Source: Apostichopus japonicus (taxonomy: Eukaryota; Echinodermata; Holothuroidea; Aspidochirotida; Stichopodidae). Taken from it: DNA of 64,000 bases. A model generated the notes under the pieces. It did no database searches, was not told the origin of the DNA, and worked only from the letters and a program-made list of their open reading frames with translations. A program made the translations under genes and the position numbers. Where the stretch lies: contig NC_092571.1 in the NCBI RefSeq assembly GCF_037975245.1, positions 26,674,564 to 26,738,563 of the forward strand, given 5' to 3'. Within the stretch, counting starts at the first letter, position 1. Each line of letters starts with the position of its first letter. Below, piece after piece: positions 12,201 to 27,200 of the stretch.

Positions 12201-15200
12201 ATAGATATAATGGTTGTCTCCTGAATACTTACCTGGGTAAAGTCTGTAGGCGCTTGGAGAATTATCAACAATAAATATAGAAGAAAGATCGCTATTAACA
12301 GCTGATAAGTCTTTGGCATAATAACCAGAGTCAGGTTTACAATGCTGGAAAAGAAAACAAAGAAATCAAGCTCACTGAAAGTATTAAGCATTAACCAATT
12401 AGTGAAAATTCCTGAACTTACCGAGTTGGATGTTTACCAGTGAGGAGCTTACCTGTCTCCTCATAACCTCAGCACTCTCTTTCTAACTTATCTAGAGTGA
12501 ACTGGTAACCTTTTAACACTGTGGGCCCTCTATGGTTGGAAACCTGCGGCCAATGACCTCCCTTCTCATCCTCCTACCACCCAAAGTGTCTAGAACGTTC
12601 GTTTTGTGCTCGGATTTCTTTCCGATCCAAAAAATGCTACTTCCGTAGTTAATTGTGCAGTTTTATGGCACTCAGTCTCATTAAGATACAAAAGCAAATT
12701 TATATTGCCTATTGAAAGTAGAAATTCTGAAAAACAAAATTTCAAATTCTGTTTCTTCGACTCCTGTGAGATCAGATCAGATCAGATAATTATTTACAAA
12801 ATTGGCCTTTGCATTTTCTTTACATTCAGTACTCTAGGTACAGTACTTCAACTGTTTTCCAAATAATGTGAACAGAGAGTGTTTAGTACTTAATAAATTA
12901 ATTGCCATAATGACTAGAGCATTCATTTGATTTAAAGATGTCAGCTGGTTGCAGTCACTCAGGGACCATTGAGATTGTATGTTCTGTATACAGTAATCCA
13001 ATATCAAATGATACTGTACAAGTTTGTACAGCAACACTGTTTCAGATCACTTGACAATCCCTGATGACAGGTCAAAGAGCCCCAAAATTGCTAGAATATG
13101 TACTGTATGCCAAAATGACCATGACTTTTAAAAATCTTTCAATGTACTGTACAATTGTTTTTTACATAAAGACACAGCCCAAAGTGGTTTGGTATTGAAT
13201 TTACAGATATAATTCTCAAGGGTTTAAGGAAGCCAATGTCAGTTTTTTGATTTAATCCCTAAATTGTGGATGAATGCCGGCTTACATACATTCTTTTCCT
13301 GTTTCGATGAGTGTCCAGACTATACTGAGACTCACAACTAGCTGTCCATATGACAGAGCGGACCCAGCTTCTGTAGGCACCCACTCATTATAACCCCATC
13401 ACAGCCACGGTGAACACAATTGTTTCATTATAACCTTTGAAAGGACAGAGCCATGTCCCAGTTTGCAAACCAAAAATACTAAATCCATGCTAGACTGTAG
13501 TTTTAAATTGGGAACCTAATTGTCACGGAGAGGACACTTTAACCTCTTGACCATATCTTCAAATTGGGTAGGACAATCTTTGTCCATCACTGAATCTACC
13601 ATAACATATCAAGGAATGTCTTTGTCCAGTTTGTTTCCATTCAGTCCCACTAAAGCTTGCTTACAGTACACTAAAATACTTACTTGTCTGTAGTATCTTC
13701 TATTTAAAATCCCCCTTCCATTGTCTAACCTTTCTACCACGGGTGAACCATATATTTCCATGCTTGCTGTGAAGACAACTAAATCATACCACTGGCTTAC
13801 CTGAGGAAAGAGATAGAGAGACAGAAACAATGATTGACATTAATGCCTCCGATAATTAATGAGAAAATATTCATACGTCTTACAGGGTTCTGCCCAGGGT
13901 GGAATGAGTGCCGGCAGGACTATCTAAGCGGAGCGCCACCATCGGTTGGCGCGGAGCGTACAAGAAAATTTGGGGTTTTGGAAACCCCCCAGATGGCCGG
14001 AAACGGCCCTTCCCGAGTATTCTGAGCCACATGTAGACAGCTTTGAAATGAGATCTCATGTCTGGAATTTTTCATAATTCATGAAAAAAGTTAGGACAAA
14101 TATCTGGAGCACCAGAGTACAGACCAGCCGGTGGTGCCTATTAAATAAATGATTAACTCAATGCTAAATATTGTTTCCATGTTCTTGTAGAAAACGTAAA
14201 CTCCGTAAAATACAATTAGTTGTGATTTTGTAGTTACGTGAGATCCGTTATAACCGCCGAGGTGGTTAGGCTATTTGCTATACACTTAACTATGGTAGGA
14301 TATTATTTTTTCGGTATTTTTGGAAATGCTAGAAAATACTTTCTTTCCCCCCCCCCCGCTTAACACCAGATGTGGTCTTACGGTATATTCATAAATGGAT
14401 GCACTAGAGCTTTGTTTACATGACATTAGTTGCATTTAGTACGATATGCAAGTTTGGCGTGAATTTTTCGAAAGTGCTTTGCTCGATCTTTCGTAAAATT
14501 TGAAAGGTGTATCCTACCACCTTTCCGTACACAATTGGTACACAATTGATTTTCAGTTTTTTTTCTCTATACGGTCAAGTGAATAAGTTGTACATTGAGT
14601 ATAAACTCATGGCGAATGCAAAAAACGATGTGGGGATTTCCAGCAGACAAATGTTTTCTTTGCGGGATTACTGAGTCAGTTGAAGGGAATCCCGCACCTT
14701 AGTGGGAACACTGAACTGAAGTCAAATTCACACGAAAGAAAACGTTTACTAACCAACATACAATACAAATATAAAAGAACGTGGAATGGCAATATTGTTC
14801 AAAACATTTCCCGCGAGGCTGATTTATTACAGCAACCTTCCCGCGCTGGGCCGTGGGTGTCCGTGTGACACGTATACCCTGAAGCTTGCGAAATAGCCAT
14901 TGTAAGTGGGTTGGGGACACATCATTACTCGTTGGTATTGTGACTAAAATTGAGAGCACGCTCTCTGAACATTTTCCTTTTGCTTCTGAAACTTTTCTTG
15001 TGAAATTTTACTTTTTTTTTTAATAGATGTACTTATTTGTCCTTTGTGTTTTTTTTTGTTTTTCGTCCCGTTTTTTTTTCTATTTTTTTTTTTTTTTTTG
15101 TCCGATTTTTTTTTTCGCCAGCCGGGCTAGATTTCCCGCGTGCATCGCGGATTTCCCGCGAACCTGGTTAGGACGGTTCGCAAGGTTTTCCAGCCCTTGT

Positions 15201-18200
15201 CACTCGTGCCTTATGCAATATGATGTAAATTCACCCGCTACGAAGGTTAACGGCCGTATGCGTACTAGCTAGCTGGATAGTGCCTGTGTCTCGCGCGATA
15301 AAAAATATATGTAAATGAAACTATCAAAAGTACGATCGGGAGTTGGAAACGGAAAACAGTCATTGGTCTGGAATGCGGAACTCTGGTAATTTTTACTAAG
15401 TATGACACTGTGATGTGTTGGATATTTTGAACAGTTATGAACTGGATTTTCCCTAGTCTCAAACAGATTGTTTCTGTACGTTCGACCCTCCGGCTATGGA
15501 GCTGTTTTTTGGAGTTCCTATCGAAAATAAGTGCCGGTCGGAAAAGTCACTCAGGCAGATTGTGGCGGTCGGTAATTCAGCGTGCTGGTCGGGCCCGACC
15601 GGCGCCGACCGGCAGCGGCAGAACCCTGGTCTTAAAACTTTAACACACAGCACCACGGCAGAATACATACATGTACAATGTGCACATACTTGATGAAGTG
15701 CATGGACGTGATAACGCTGGCATCTCCGGAGGATGTGCCCGGCAGTTCTGAATGCCGCCCAGCACAAGTTACAGTATCTTTCAAAACATTTTCTTCCAGG
15801 CACTTTTTTTATGCTTAATTTAACAAATTTTACCATTACCAAATATGGGTGAATACTTGGCACAGACGTTAGCATCAGAATAGGAAAACAATAGCACCAT
15901 TTGCAGTCTTAGCATTATTTCATTAGTAAACATTTTCCAAAGGTGAAGGGGCACCCCACCTGAGACCCCTCCACCAAGACTTGGATCACACTTTCACACA
16001 AATCTGCCTGGTACTCAAATATTGATGAGTACATGTATCCCTGCAGTCGCCAAACATGGTCCAGTACAGTACAACTACTTGTAAAATGGAAAATGTATAG
16101 CACATTTACTGTACATACAAATATTAATGTCAAAATACAATTTTTTTTTTTACTGCAGGCTAACATCCTCTACTATGTATACTGCATTGTACACTCACAC
16201 CCGATCAAAATTTTGCTTGTTTTCGGAATGCATCTTACTGTACTTCCTAAACATTTGCAAAACAGGACGTACTTTCTCAAGTATGTACAGTGTGTCATAC
16301 AATACATGTATGTGTATTCAGCAATTTACGGTAAAATTTGATTTCCTTGAAGGTAAAATGTGTTTCACATTCAATGAAGTAGTATGTACAGCATGAGTCT
16401 ACTATACAATTTGTGAAAAGCTACAGATTAGAGCGTGAACCCCCTTAGGCCAAGACTGTTTGCCTACCGTACAGTACTGTAGGTAGACTGCTAGGGAAAC
16501 GTGTTAAAACCAGTGCTACGAGAGTCAAAATATGCTGTGAACGTGTAATGAAGAGATCACCATACAGTACAGTACAGTACAGTACAGTACAGTTTCTTTA
16601 GTATTTTGGCTAATTCTTTAGCTAGTTCGTGTGTCTAGCTTACTTTCGCTTTAATACTGTACAATTATATCCCAATCTTAGTTCTGTGATTACTGTATTC
16701 ATGAATTGTTTTGGAATTTATGTAAATATGAAGACAATATAGTAAACCAGATCTATATTTAACAAAGTTCTGGGTATTTAGTGACTCATTGCATGAAGCC
16801 AATCTTGACATCTATACTAATGTACAGTGTACTCCATCTATGCTGATTTATGAAAAATATACAGTTGAACTTTAACTAGAGTAAGCCCTTCCCCCCCACC
16901 CACCCAAAAAAAAAAAAAAAAATTGTAGGGAACAATTAAATAACACCATTTGATTCTAAGAAAATTGCTCCCAAGGCTATCATTTAACAAATCAAAAACA
17001 TTTAAAAAAATATATTTCCTTCAATTTTGAAATGCAAATCTTGACTATTAGAACACTGTGATCAAGCTTGAGACCTTAGCCTTGAACACCTTGAAGGCCT
17101 ACTGTACACTGCACATGTATACTGTAGAGCTCAATCTCCAAACTGTATAGTTAATCTTTGTCTGTCTGGTTCACAACCAAAGCATCTCTCTGGCACTCAA
17201 GAAAAAAAATTACTTGAAAAACCCTACCATGACTGCACATTGAAAGAGATTTTATAGCCACAAAATTTGTCAGTGTTTATTACTATTTTCTACAAATTAT
17301 TTTCTGTGCTCAACTAAACCTTACTTGATGAAAACATTAACGACATTAGTTGACCCTTTGAGTAAACATCTCTGCATAGCAAAAACATCCAGGGCAGCTG
17401 TAGAACTGTAAGTAACTTTTTTTACATTTCCGGAAATGTACACACTTGATCTCTTAAGTCCAAATGGCAAAACAATGATAAAAGACAAGGTTGTTGTTCT
17501 GCTTGAGGATGTACAGTATGCTACAGTCTGCCCTTCAAGTGAGCACTACAGTATCATTGACTGGATCCTTCAAATTTCAACAATAATGTGTAGTATGTGT
17601 TGTTTATATTGCAAAGTGTTGGTACAATAGATACTGAAATAGGCTGGTAGAATTGCTTGCAAATGCAATGCAAATTTAATCAATAATAGACAAGGGAATA
17701 CATGTTGGCCAAAATGGAAGAAACCTCAGAAAAAGAGAACCAAAGAACTCCTTTGCTTGGATTGTAACCTTTCTTTGACTCTTCAGGAACTGTAACTGAA
17801 CTATTCTACTTGTTTATACTCAAAACTATTTATAGAAGGTTAAATAAGTCACAATACCACATATTGCAATGGAACCTAGGCACATCATGTACCTACTACT
17901 GTAGTTGATATACGTTCATAATGCACACACAGATTGTACAGTACATGTATACAAACATGTACAGTATGTATCACAACCATATTGCACAGCTTCCAATACA
18001 ATACTGTACAGTAGAACTTAATTCCAAATAGACTGAAAACCGTTAATGGTAATAAGAAGTAATATGAATATCAAGAAAAAATTTTTCATTGCTTTTTTGG
18101 ATGATTAAATTGTTTTTTAATTTGAAAGAACTTTGTTAAAAACAACTTCATGAAAGTGTCAAGTCTTATACCCCCAAAATAAAGAAAATAGTAAAAACTT

Positions 18201-21200
18201 TTGACAATTTTTGATAGTTTGCTTTGTGCATGTGATTAATTTACTAAGAGTCCTTGAGGTGTCTGGGTTACAGAATGTTAGTGCAGAGGTCATGTTAAAG
18301 CTGGAAATATGTCTTACTTTGATGAGCTGCATAATATACAACATTTTCGGTGAGAAATACTGTACTTTGTACTGTAAAGTTTAGTAAATTTGCAGGAAAA
18401 TTGGGAAAGAATTACATGGGAACATCTGATTCAAATATTTTATGTCGACTATCTAAATTCTAATTTTCTCCAATCCTTATTTGATGTCGACTACTTAAAT
18501 TCTAATTTCCTCCAATCCTGTATCCTTGCTTCATTTGCAGTTTCAGTTAACTAACTTAACTGTATATATTGTGGTAATACCACTGTTTAACATTTGATAA
18601 TTTTACTGGAAAGAACCACACTCCGTCCCGAACCACTGTACTACAGTATGAGCACAGTACTACAGTAGTACAACTCAATGTATGCAGATCTTAGCTAAAT
18701 AATATGATACTATGTACAACACATGTATAGTAGTCACCTACAATACTGTACTCAAATAAACATTAATACAGACCTTAGCTTAAACAGAAAGCAGAACTTA
18801 AATGCAAATTGACTCATTGCCAAAATTGTTCCATAAAAGGCATACTGTATAACACTGTACAAAAGATTTCTGTTTTTGATCATTGTTGAATGATACAGTA
18901 AATGGTGATATTCTCATATCCATTGATGTGTAGCCTACCAGCGTACAGTAATAATATTGTAAAAGTCAAGAATAGAGTTCATTCATATTGTGCTTGAAAT
19001 CAGAGCTCTTGTAAACAAGGGTTACAGACTTTGACCTCTACTAAAGACAGTATGTACTGTAATGTAGGTTACTTGTTCTCAAGTATGTACACACTACAAG
19101 TGTAGTTAATTTACATTACATTTTATATCATGTATCAAATTCATACAAGGCTTACTTCGGGAGCTGTTTTTACAAGGTTTTCAGACCTTTACCTAGAGAT
19201 AAAGTATTTCAGCTCCCTAAACATGACAATTTTGAATTTCCCAGACCTGTCTTACAATTTGAAATAATATTAATAATAATACAGTGGATTTATATAGCAC
19301 CAAGTCAGACACACGAAGAAGCTACTCTGGGCGCTTTAAAACAAAACAAGTCCATCGCTATCAATTGGACATGTAAAGGAATGCGTTTTATCAAGTTTAA
19401 TACAAACAATTCCAACTAGACAGTCTCTGTTGGTCTTTGACCTCCAACAGAAAACAGTAAAGGTGTTTATTCACTTTACTAAACTGGATGTACTACGTAT
19501 GAAGTTCATTGGATCTTTACCTATCTACAGGATTTTGAGATAATCACTTTATAATGCTGGGGTATGATCTGCCTAGACAGTACATGTAGATTATGAGATC
19601 TATGTACAATATACATGACATTACAGGCAATCTTTGTCTACTATACAGACATACTGTAATGTAATGTATATTGTAATCTTTTAAATAGTCTTTCACCTAG
19701 ACTACTGTAGTCTGTGACACCGTAACTTAAAATCATACAACTTACATAATTTAATTACTTTTACAAGCAGCCCTGAAAGAGAAGAGTAAATATTGAATTT
19801 TAATCTTGGAGATCTGGTAAATAACAGTTACAGTATAGCAACAGATAAACGTACAAAGTTCAAAACCTATGTACGCATAACAAGACCTACTGTACTGTAC
19901 TGTACAAAAGGACATCACAAATTATGTGTGTTAATTAAAAAAACTGGCTTGGTGGTTTAATAATTAATAAAGATTGGAAATACACAATTTAATTACTTAC
20001 TCTTCTGTCTGTTCTCAGATACAGTCTCCCAAAACAAAAAGTTTTTAGAGCAGCTTTATAAGTTGATTTTGAGAAAACACTTTGCAATGATTTTGATGGT
20101 AAATCAGGTACGAAAAGAAAAGTGAATGATTTAGCGAAATATACAAGATTTAGTTTCAGTGGGACATTTAATTTTGCATATAAGTGAATTTGTTTTTTGA
20201 GCTTCCAATTCAAGCTATGCATTTGATAAAAACATATCTGAAATGAACAATTGGTCATGAATGCATTTCAGAGGACATTGAGTCATTGCTTTTTTATCAC
20301 CAAGTTTTGACATATGAACTAAGTGAGCTCTTTTAGTATTCATGCTTGGTCTTTCATAACAGCCTTTGTCAGAGAGTTGCAACCTGTTATTATATTTGTT
20401 GTTGTTTTAGTTTTATGTAATTACAACCTAGAACTGAATTTTCAGGCTGTATTGCTACCAAAAAACAAAACAAAAATCCAAGTTACTTTAATAGCTATGC
20501 AGATATTAAAAACAGCAATATCCCAAAGCACACGTGACTCTGATTGACACGTTGGGAGGAAATTTAATAACATTTTTGAAAATGGTAGAAATGCCATTAA
20601 TTTGTTGGTCAGTATGACTTTATGCAAATTTCACAACTCCCTTTGGTTCCACACTACCAACCTCAGGTGGCCGGACTGCAGACTTATTATAAAATGCCTT
20701 CAATGTGCCGGACATACAGGTGTTGTAACAAAGCTACAAATGACTTTAAAACATCACTGGCCATCATCCTAAATTCACTAGACTGGTCAACAGTATATCG
20801 TTTTGGTTCACTCTTTCCGGTCAAACATCGGTTTACTAACAGATCAAAAGTATTGACTTCTTCGAAGTAAAGGGAAAACTTTTAGCGGCTCTTCGGTCGC
20901 ATCAGACGACCAACTTTCTGTCGGGGCGACCCACAATCACCTTTGGAGGTCGTCCAGGGGGAGGACTAGTTGTTTAAAACAAGTTCAAATTGCATTGTCA
21001 ATGAATACCCCTATTTTAAAGCACTGGTTAAAAATACATTGCCAACAAACCCTACATATCACTCCTACAGCATTGTGTACATATTGGTCATGGTTATTTT
21101 ACTATATTTTTTGGGCCATACAAATTGCTGGTACGACAACCAAACAGTAAACCCTCCCTGATTGTCCAAGGGACAACCATATACCAATAACTAAAAATCT

Positions 21201-24200
21201 TATAGAACAGGATATTAACATACTGTAAATGTATGATACTTGTCAATAATGTCATCACACTGTAACGACCTAGAATACTGTTTTGGAAACAGGGTCCAGG
21301 AAAAGACCTGTACTGTAAATTGCAAGTCATTTGAATAGTCCGGGACAATGTAAATCTTTGATTATCACCGCCACGTTCCTAAGTACTGCTACAAATTTCT
21401 GGGGTAATATTTCAATTTGAGCGATATCATCACAGATTGTAACTTACAAATAAATTTAGCAGTCAATACTCTGGTTGTAGTGTCATTGTGTATTTTGGAG
21501 GGTACTCTGAACTATTGCACAGTACATATACTGTATACTGTATTTGCAATTTTTTTTACAATGAAAGTGAATCGACACATTTATAAACTCTTAAAACAAG
21601 TAGCAAAAAAAATTTAAAAAATACTTACAACATTCAAAAAGAAATCAACGTGAGGTCTTTTGTAAACATAAAACCTTTCAGGAAGACCATCTATAGTAAT
21701 CTGCAAAAAGAGAAAATATTAAGAAATATTTTAATTAAAGTTTTGTACTGCCAAAAAAAAGGGAGTTCAACACAGTCATTTTAAGTATCTTATAAACTAC
21801 AGTAATACAACTAAATAAATCCCACTACACACTTTGTTTTCTGCCAGTGCATGATCTAAACTACTGTATGGTTGTTGAGAAGTGGGCCAAGTGGGGGGGG
21901 GGGAGTGGAGGGCCAATGGGCGCAGCTACTGTACTATTCTGTTAATCGTACTGTATCCTTCTCCAACAAAGAAAATGATTTCCAACAGATTGAAATTTAT
22001 GCAAATGTAGTCACACTTTTATACATGCTTGCATCACGGTCTCCTGTAATTTGGAAGTTTACTATGCCCTCCAGCTCCCTGCCACTACTCCCCTCCAACA
22101 CTCCCCTCCACCACTCCCCTCCACCACTCCCTGGAGTTCAAATTTTCATCGTCTGTTCTTGCAAGTAGTACACAAATATGACTGTGCAAGCAAATGTAAT
22201 GTTGTAAACCTCTGGTAACTGTTAGAAGACTGAACTAGAGAAGACATTATGCAAAGAAACAAATGTTTGTCTAGCAGGCACTCAAATAATTGACCACTGG
22301 ATGATAAATCCTGGACTTGTAAATTTACTGAACTGATGACAAATATTGTGATACAATCTGAACCAACACGGAGTACTGTACGTCAGTTGGGTCTGTTCTT
22401 TCTGACAGTACTGCCGACTTTGGCCATTCTCTGTTTACCTTTCAACTGCATCGAATTTCAAACTATGCTTTCAATAACGGTTCATCAGAGACTATTTAAA
22501 GAACAATCTATATGCAAGAGGTTAATAGTGAGGGGAAAGAAGAAATTGAGTGGGTGTTGAACGCCTTCAGTTTTCTGCTACAAGTTCTACAGTACCAATC
22601 ATTTACATCAACAGTCTGTCTGAACATAAAACAGTTTTATAGCAGCTTGTCAGAACTACACATTGTAAAGCCTAGGGCAGTAGACATTCAAACCCAGGTC
22701 TCATTTCCTGCATCATATATCTACATTTAGTGAATACCTTTACTGTACATGTATACTGTATAACACAACCAAGGTTTCACTTTGGCGAGGTTGACTTCCA
22801 GAAAGATGTCTGTAACAGATTAAGGGGCCTACTTAAAGGACTAACGGAAGATCATTGAAACTCAACTATCAAAATACACAATAGGATCAAACTGATCCAT
22901 TTACTGAATGATTTAATTCCCCAAAAACAACAAAGATAAATCTTCTCTCTTCGGAGATAAAAGTGTTCACGGTTCTTGATATAATTGAACGTGACAAAGA
23001 CTTGTGCAAGCCCTATTTATGACATCCTACAGAGCAGTGCTATGTAGAGAGTACACTGCTTGAGATCTGTATCTCATGTTTTTCATTGTTTTCAGTTTGT
23101 GATGTATATACTGTATGGTAGTAGGTAATGTTGAACAGATGATGCTAAAAGTTGTACATTGTGTACATTACTTACCACTGTCTTTGTTTCACTAAAGGCA
23201 CTACATTAATTACTGACTTCACCATTAAAATATTAGCAGAAAAACAGAGGTACAAAATTAACCTTACAAAACATGGAAACCTTGGCTCTCTTAAAAATTA
23301 AGGAGACAAAATTTTTGTTTCAACATTTGGATGGATGTTTTTCAATCGCAAAAATCTTTAGAACACAAGATGATGATGGTGGATGGGATTGCTTCTCCTT
23401 TAAATAGTGAAATTAAAATTGACCACAACTGCACCCAGACAATGGCTACATGAACATACAGACACACAGTAACAGACACACAAATTGATACAATGTGCTG
23501 TATCTTGACTCTTGAGTGCTAAACGTTGATCCAGTAAATAAACAAAACTTAAAGTTAGTAATGTTGATGGTTATATGTCACATGAATGCTAAATTGTAAA
23601 CAGAGGGTCTCAACAATGGCACCAATGGTTAATGGAACCAATGGTTGAGTGGGTGAGTGGGGGGAGGTAAGTAGATATGGGTGTTTGAGTGGGAGGTGTA
23701 GGGGGGGGAACTGGGGTGGATGAGTGGCATCTTTACAGCTGGGTTCTGTTTTCATTCATCCCTACCAGTAAACAACCTGTTTGCTAAATGGAACTGTGTG
23801 GTAAGTACTGCACCTAACCCACTTTACTTTTACTGCTGTAGTGGCTGGAGTTTATATAGTACACAATTCACGCTACTTACAGTACTTTATAATTGTTATC
23901 CGAGATCTTTCTACCTTAAAACAGCGTCACATCCTGATACAGAAACAGATCTGGCTAATGAAGCAGGAAATAGCTCATGCAATATTTATTATAAGTACTG
24001 TAACATGAATGGTCATTACACTCCTCCATAGTAAGTTGCACACATTGCCTTCATGTCATGAATATTCATGTACTCTATGTCCAGGTTTTAAAAGAACTGA
24101 CCCATGATATAAACTAATAAGTCTGTAGGTTGCTGATAGAATTGATAGACACACCTATACATTACTGTGTACAATGTTCACGTACAGTGATATATACTGT

Positions 24201-27200
24201 AGACAACACAATAAATGGTTACCAGTTACCTACAGTAGTCAGCACATCTTTCTGTACAACATTTCCATGAGCCTTTGCCTGCTCTATCCAATGTACCATA
24301 CATTCACAACTTCAAGCAACCTTAAAGCCCAGTCACATCTCACCGGATTGCAATAACGGAGAGGGAACGAAGACAAAAAATGGCACTCCGTTGATGTACG
24401 TTAGTATCCGTTTAGTATGCGGTTCTCCTCCGTCCATCTACATTTCATTACCGGAAGGGTCCGGTTTGTCCGGTGTCGATTTTGAACATGCATAAAACTT
24501 GGAACGGACATCCACCGAAAAATGTCTCCGTTATTTATTCGTTACTAATCCGTTACGCTTCCGTTTTATCAGTTTCTCATGCGTTTTGTTCGTTCTGTAT
24601 GTGTTTGGCATACTGTATTTCTCCGTTCGTCTCTGGTTATTGCTATTGCTCACCGGATCATTAACGGACAAAGAACGGATGGAACGTAGAAGTGCAGTAC
24701 ATATACCGTATATTCGACGGACGCTAACGTAGAAATAACGGAAGTGCAAAGGAATAGAACTGACAATGAACAGATAGGTAACGGACGTTACACGGAAGAA
24801 ACGGAAGAACTCAGGCCAGGAAAGTATAACAGACGGACATAGAACGGAGATGCAGCGTCACCTCCACCTTGTCCACTCCAAGCGTCCCACGCCTCATTCT
24901 GCTCCTATAACCTCTACCGTCAACACATACATCATGGACCCTTCAGAAAGATTCAAGCTTTAGACCACAGTGTCAGCTTTACAAGCACAGATGCTTATCA
25001 TTGAAGCCAACATCAAGACCAATGAACAAGTCAAGAAGAGAAGGAAAAGACGTGCTCGGCTGAAATGCTGGTCTAGGGCCTTGCTAGGTTCACAGAGAAG
25101 ACGGCAGTGTGGTCTTTATGACCAACTAGTGCAGGAGCTGCGAATGGAAGACCAAAATCTCTCATCAACTTCATGAGGATACCCCCTGATTTCAAGGCAC
25201 TCCGGAAGCCCAGGTTTTAGGCCGTTTCTTCTCCGTTGCTAGTCCGGTATGTCCGTTACTTTTCCGGTACTCCTACGTTTTGTATGTTCTTTATCTGTTA
25301 ATTTTCCGTTGTAAATTCGTTACTATCCGTTGGTGTTCGTTAGTTCGTTCGTTGTTGCTCCATTGTTCATCCGTTGTTCGTCCGTTGCTGTCCGTCCCTT
25401 GTACGTTTGTAATTCATTTTCGCCGTTGAACGTCCGGTACGCTGCAACCCCCAGATGCATGCGCGACAACTTTTGCCAACGGAAATAACCGGATGACTGT
25501 TTTTCGCGCGTACTCTTGTCCGTTCTTTCAATCCGGTGAGATGTGACTGGGCCTTTAAGTACAGTACTTTACCCTACATACTGTGCACTATAAAATAATT
25601 GCAACATTTTACTGAGCGACACGTCCTACATGTTATACTCCAGTACACCTATACACCTTTATGATATTCTCTAAATGGAAACATTAAATATCTTACATAC
25701 AGGGTACATACCTTAAGTACAAAATCAGGTGGAGTGCTGGGTCTATTTGGTCTCATTTTACCCACATGTTGCGAATGTACTAAAGTTTCATCTAAGTCCA
25801 GTATCATTGTTTTCCTTTTAACAAGCTCTGTGGAAGTAGGAAAGAACAAAATGATATTTTTTCCCCCATCAGTGGTGCTAGGTAATCTCAGTGCTGTGGT
25901 GTTCTAAACCATGCACAACAAGTGCCTGTTTTTAGCACAGACTATACACTTTCTAAAATGATATTTTTTTTAAACTACAGCAAGCTCAGATTTCACAAAT
26001 AATAAAATTGGCCTGCATGATTTACATACAGGGATATACTGTAGAAAAAAAAATTGTAAATATTTGCTTTTACAGTAATCCATTATAAATACCAGGCAAT
26101 TGGCTTCACGCCAGGTTTATATTGCAAATTAATTTAATATTCCATGTGATCAAGTTTCCATGTCAGCCACATTTCTGCTTCGTTGAACAAGTCTGTTCAT
26201 TCAAGCATCCAATGCAAGATCAATACTGACGTTGACAATTTTGACTTACAGCCTCCAATTAAGCATGCATACTGTATCGTTAATTATTTGTGAGTGAAAT
26301 TGTGACATTAATTACTATAAACCTCGGAATCATATATAACAGCAACCAAAGTGTTGGTTAAAAAAAAGAGAAAAAGGTAAATTTATGAAAAGGCAATCCC
26401 ACATTGAGGTCTGGAAACCAGTGAAACCACTTTGAGAATTGTCTAAAGTACAGAATGAAAGACATGATACTGTACCAAACTTATAACATTTATAACTAAA
26501 GTTGTATGTTAAGTGCATATATACTATGTGAACAGTGAGTAGCATCCAGTGTGGTGTGTTTGGCTGTCATTAAGTGCTGTACAGTATGTCATATATACTG
26601 TAGAAAACCGTGTTAGATGACCAGTGAGGTATTTGTTCAACTTTAAGAGCACTGCTATAATTTAAATGACATGGATACAATATTAACCAAGGCTGACCTT
26701 TGACCTAAATTCCCTCATGTGGTAATGTTCACTTTCATATCAGTTCTGATATAAGTCTGACAGTCAGTTCTAGGTCAAATGTTGACAAAAATACTGCATC
26801 CATACACACAGATCATTGATCATATTTGGTTTAAAGCTGTGGTGATTCAAACTTCACTAATTAATAATTATTTCAGTACTGCTCAACAAAATTACTTCTA
26901 AATCAAGCATAAAAATCAGGATTTCCATTCATACTTACGAAGTTTGTGCCTAGAGATGGGGCATAAAGGAGATATGTCATATTTAACTGTCTGGTATTGA
27001 ATAATCTGTAAAGAGAATGAAAGACACCAATGTTATTAATTGTCAGCTAAATATATCATGTAACAATAACATGCATTCATTTTCTTTGATAACATACAGT
27101 ATATAAAGCCATATCAAATTAAGCTATTTGAGGCCAAGTACTGTACTGTAGCTTGGCATCATATGAAGAGTGCCAGCAGGGCAGTGTACCTACAGTATGC

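Larger units (their letters stand above)
13801..21628 (-). other. CTDNEP1 intron 4
   Basis: GT-AG intron of 7.8 kb. It holds a dispersed-repeat copy at 13882-14010, a CG-rich patch near 15120-15630, a pure (ACAGT)n run near 16563-16593, the tail of a SINE at about 19265-19342, and dense ACTGTA words. No exon could be supported. Confidence 0.8.
21701..25711 (-). other. CTDNEP1 intron 3
   Basis: GT-AG intron of 4 kb containing the Harbinger-type element (24325-25554), a (CTCCCCTCCACCA)n-like minisatellite at about 22084-22131, and a G-rich GTGGG/GAGTGG stretch near 23640-23715. ACTGTA words are frequent. Confidence 0.85.

Noticed and set aside
14258..14310. tRNA-like string 'ccgccgaggtggttaggc'.
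   Set aside because: No cloverleaf or B box could be completed downstream.
14606..14702. Short plus-strand peptide with a CFLCG motif.
   Set aside because: Only about 28 codons, with no zinc-finger partner residues or splice-linked exons found.
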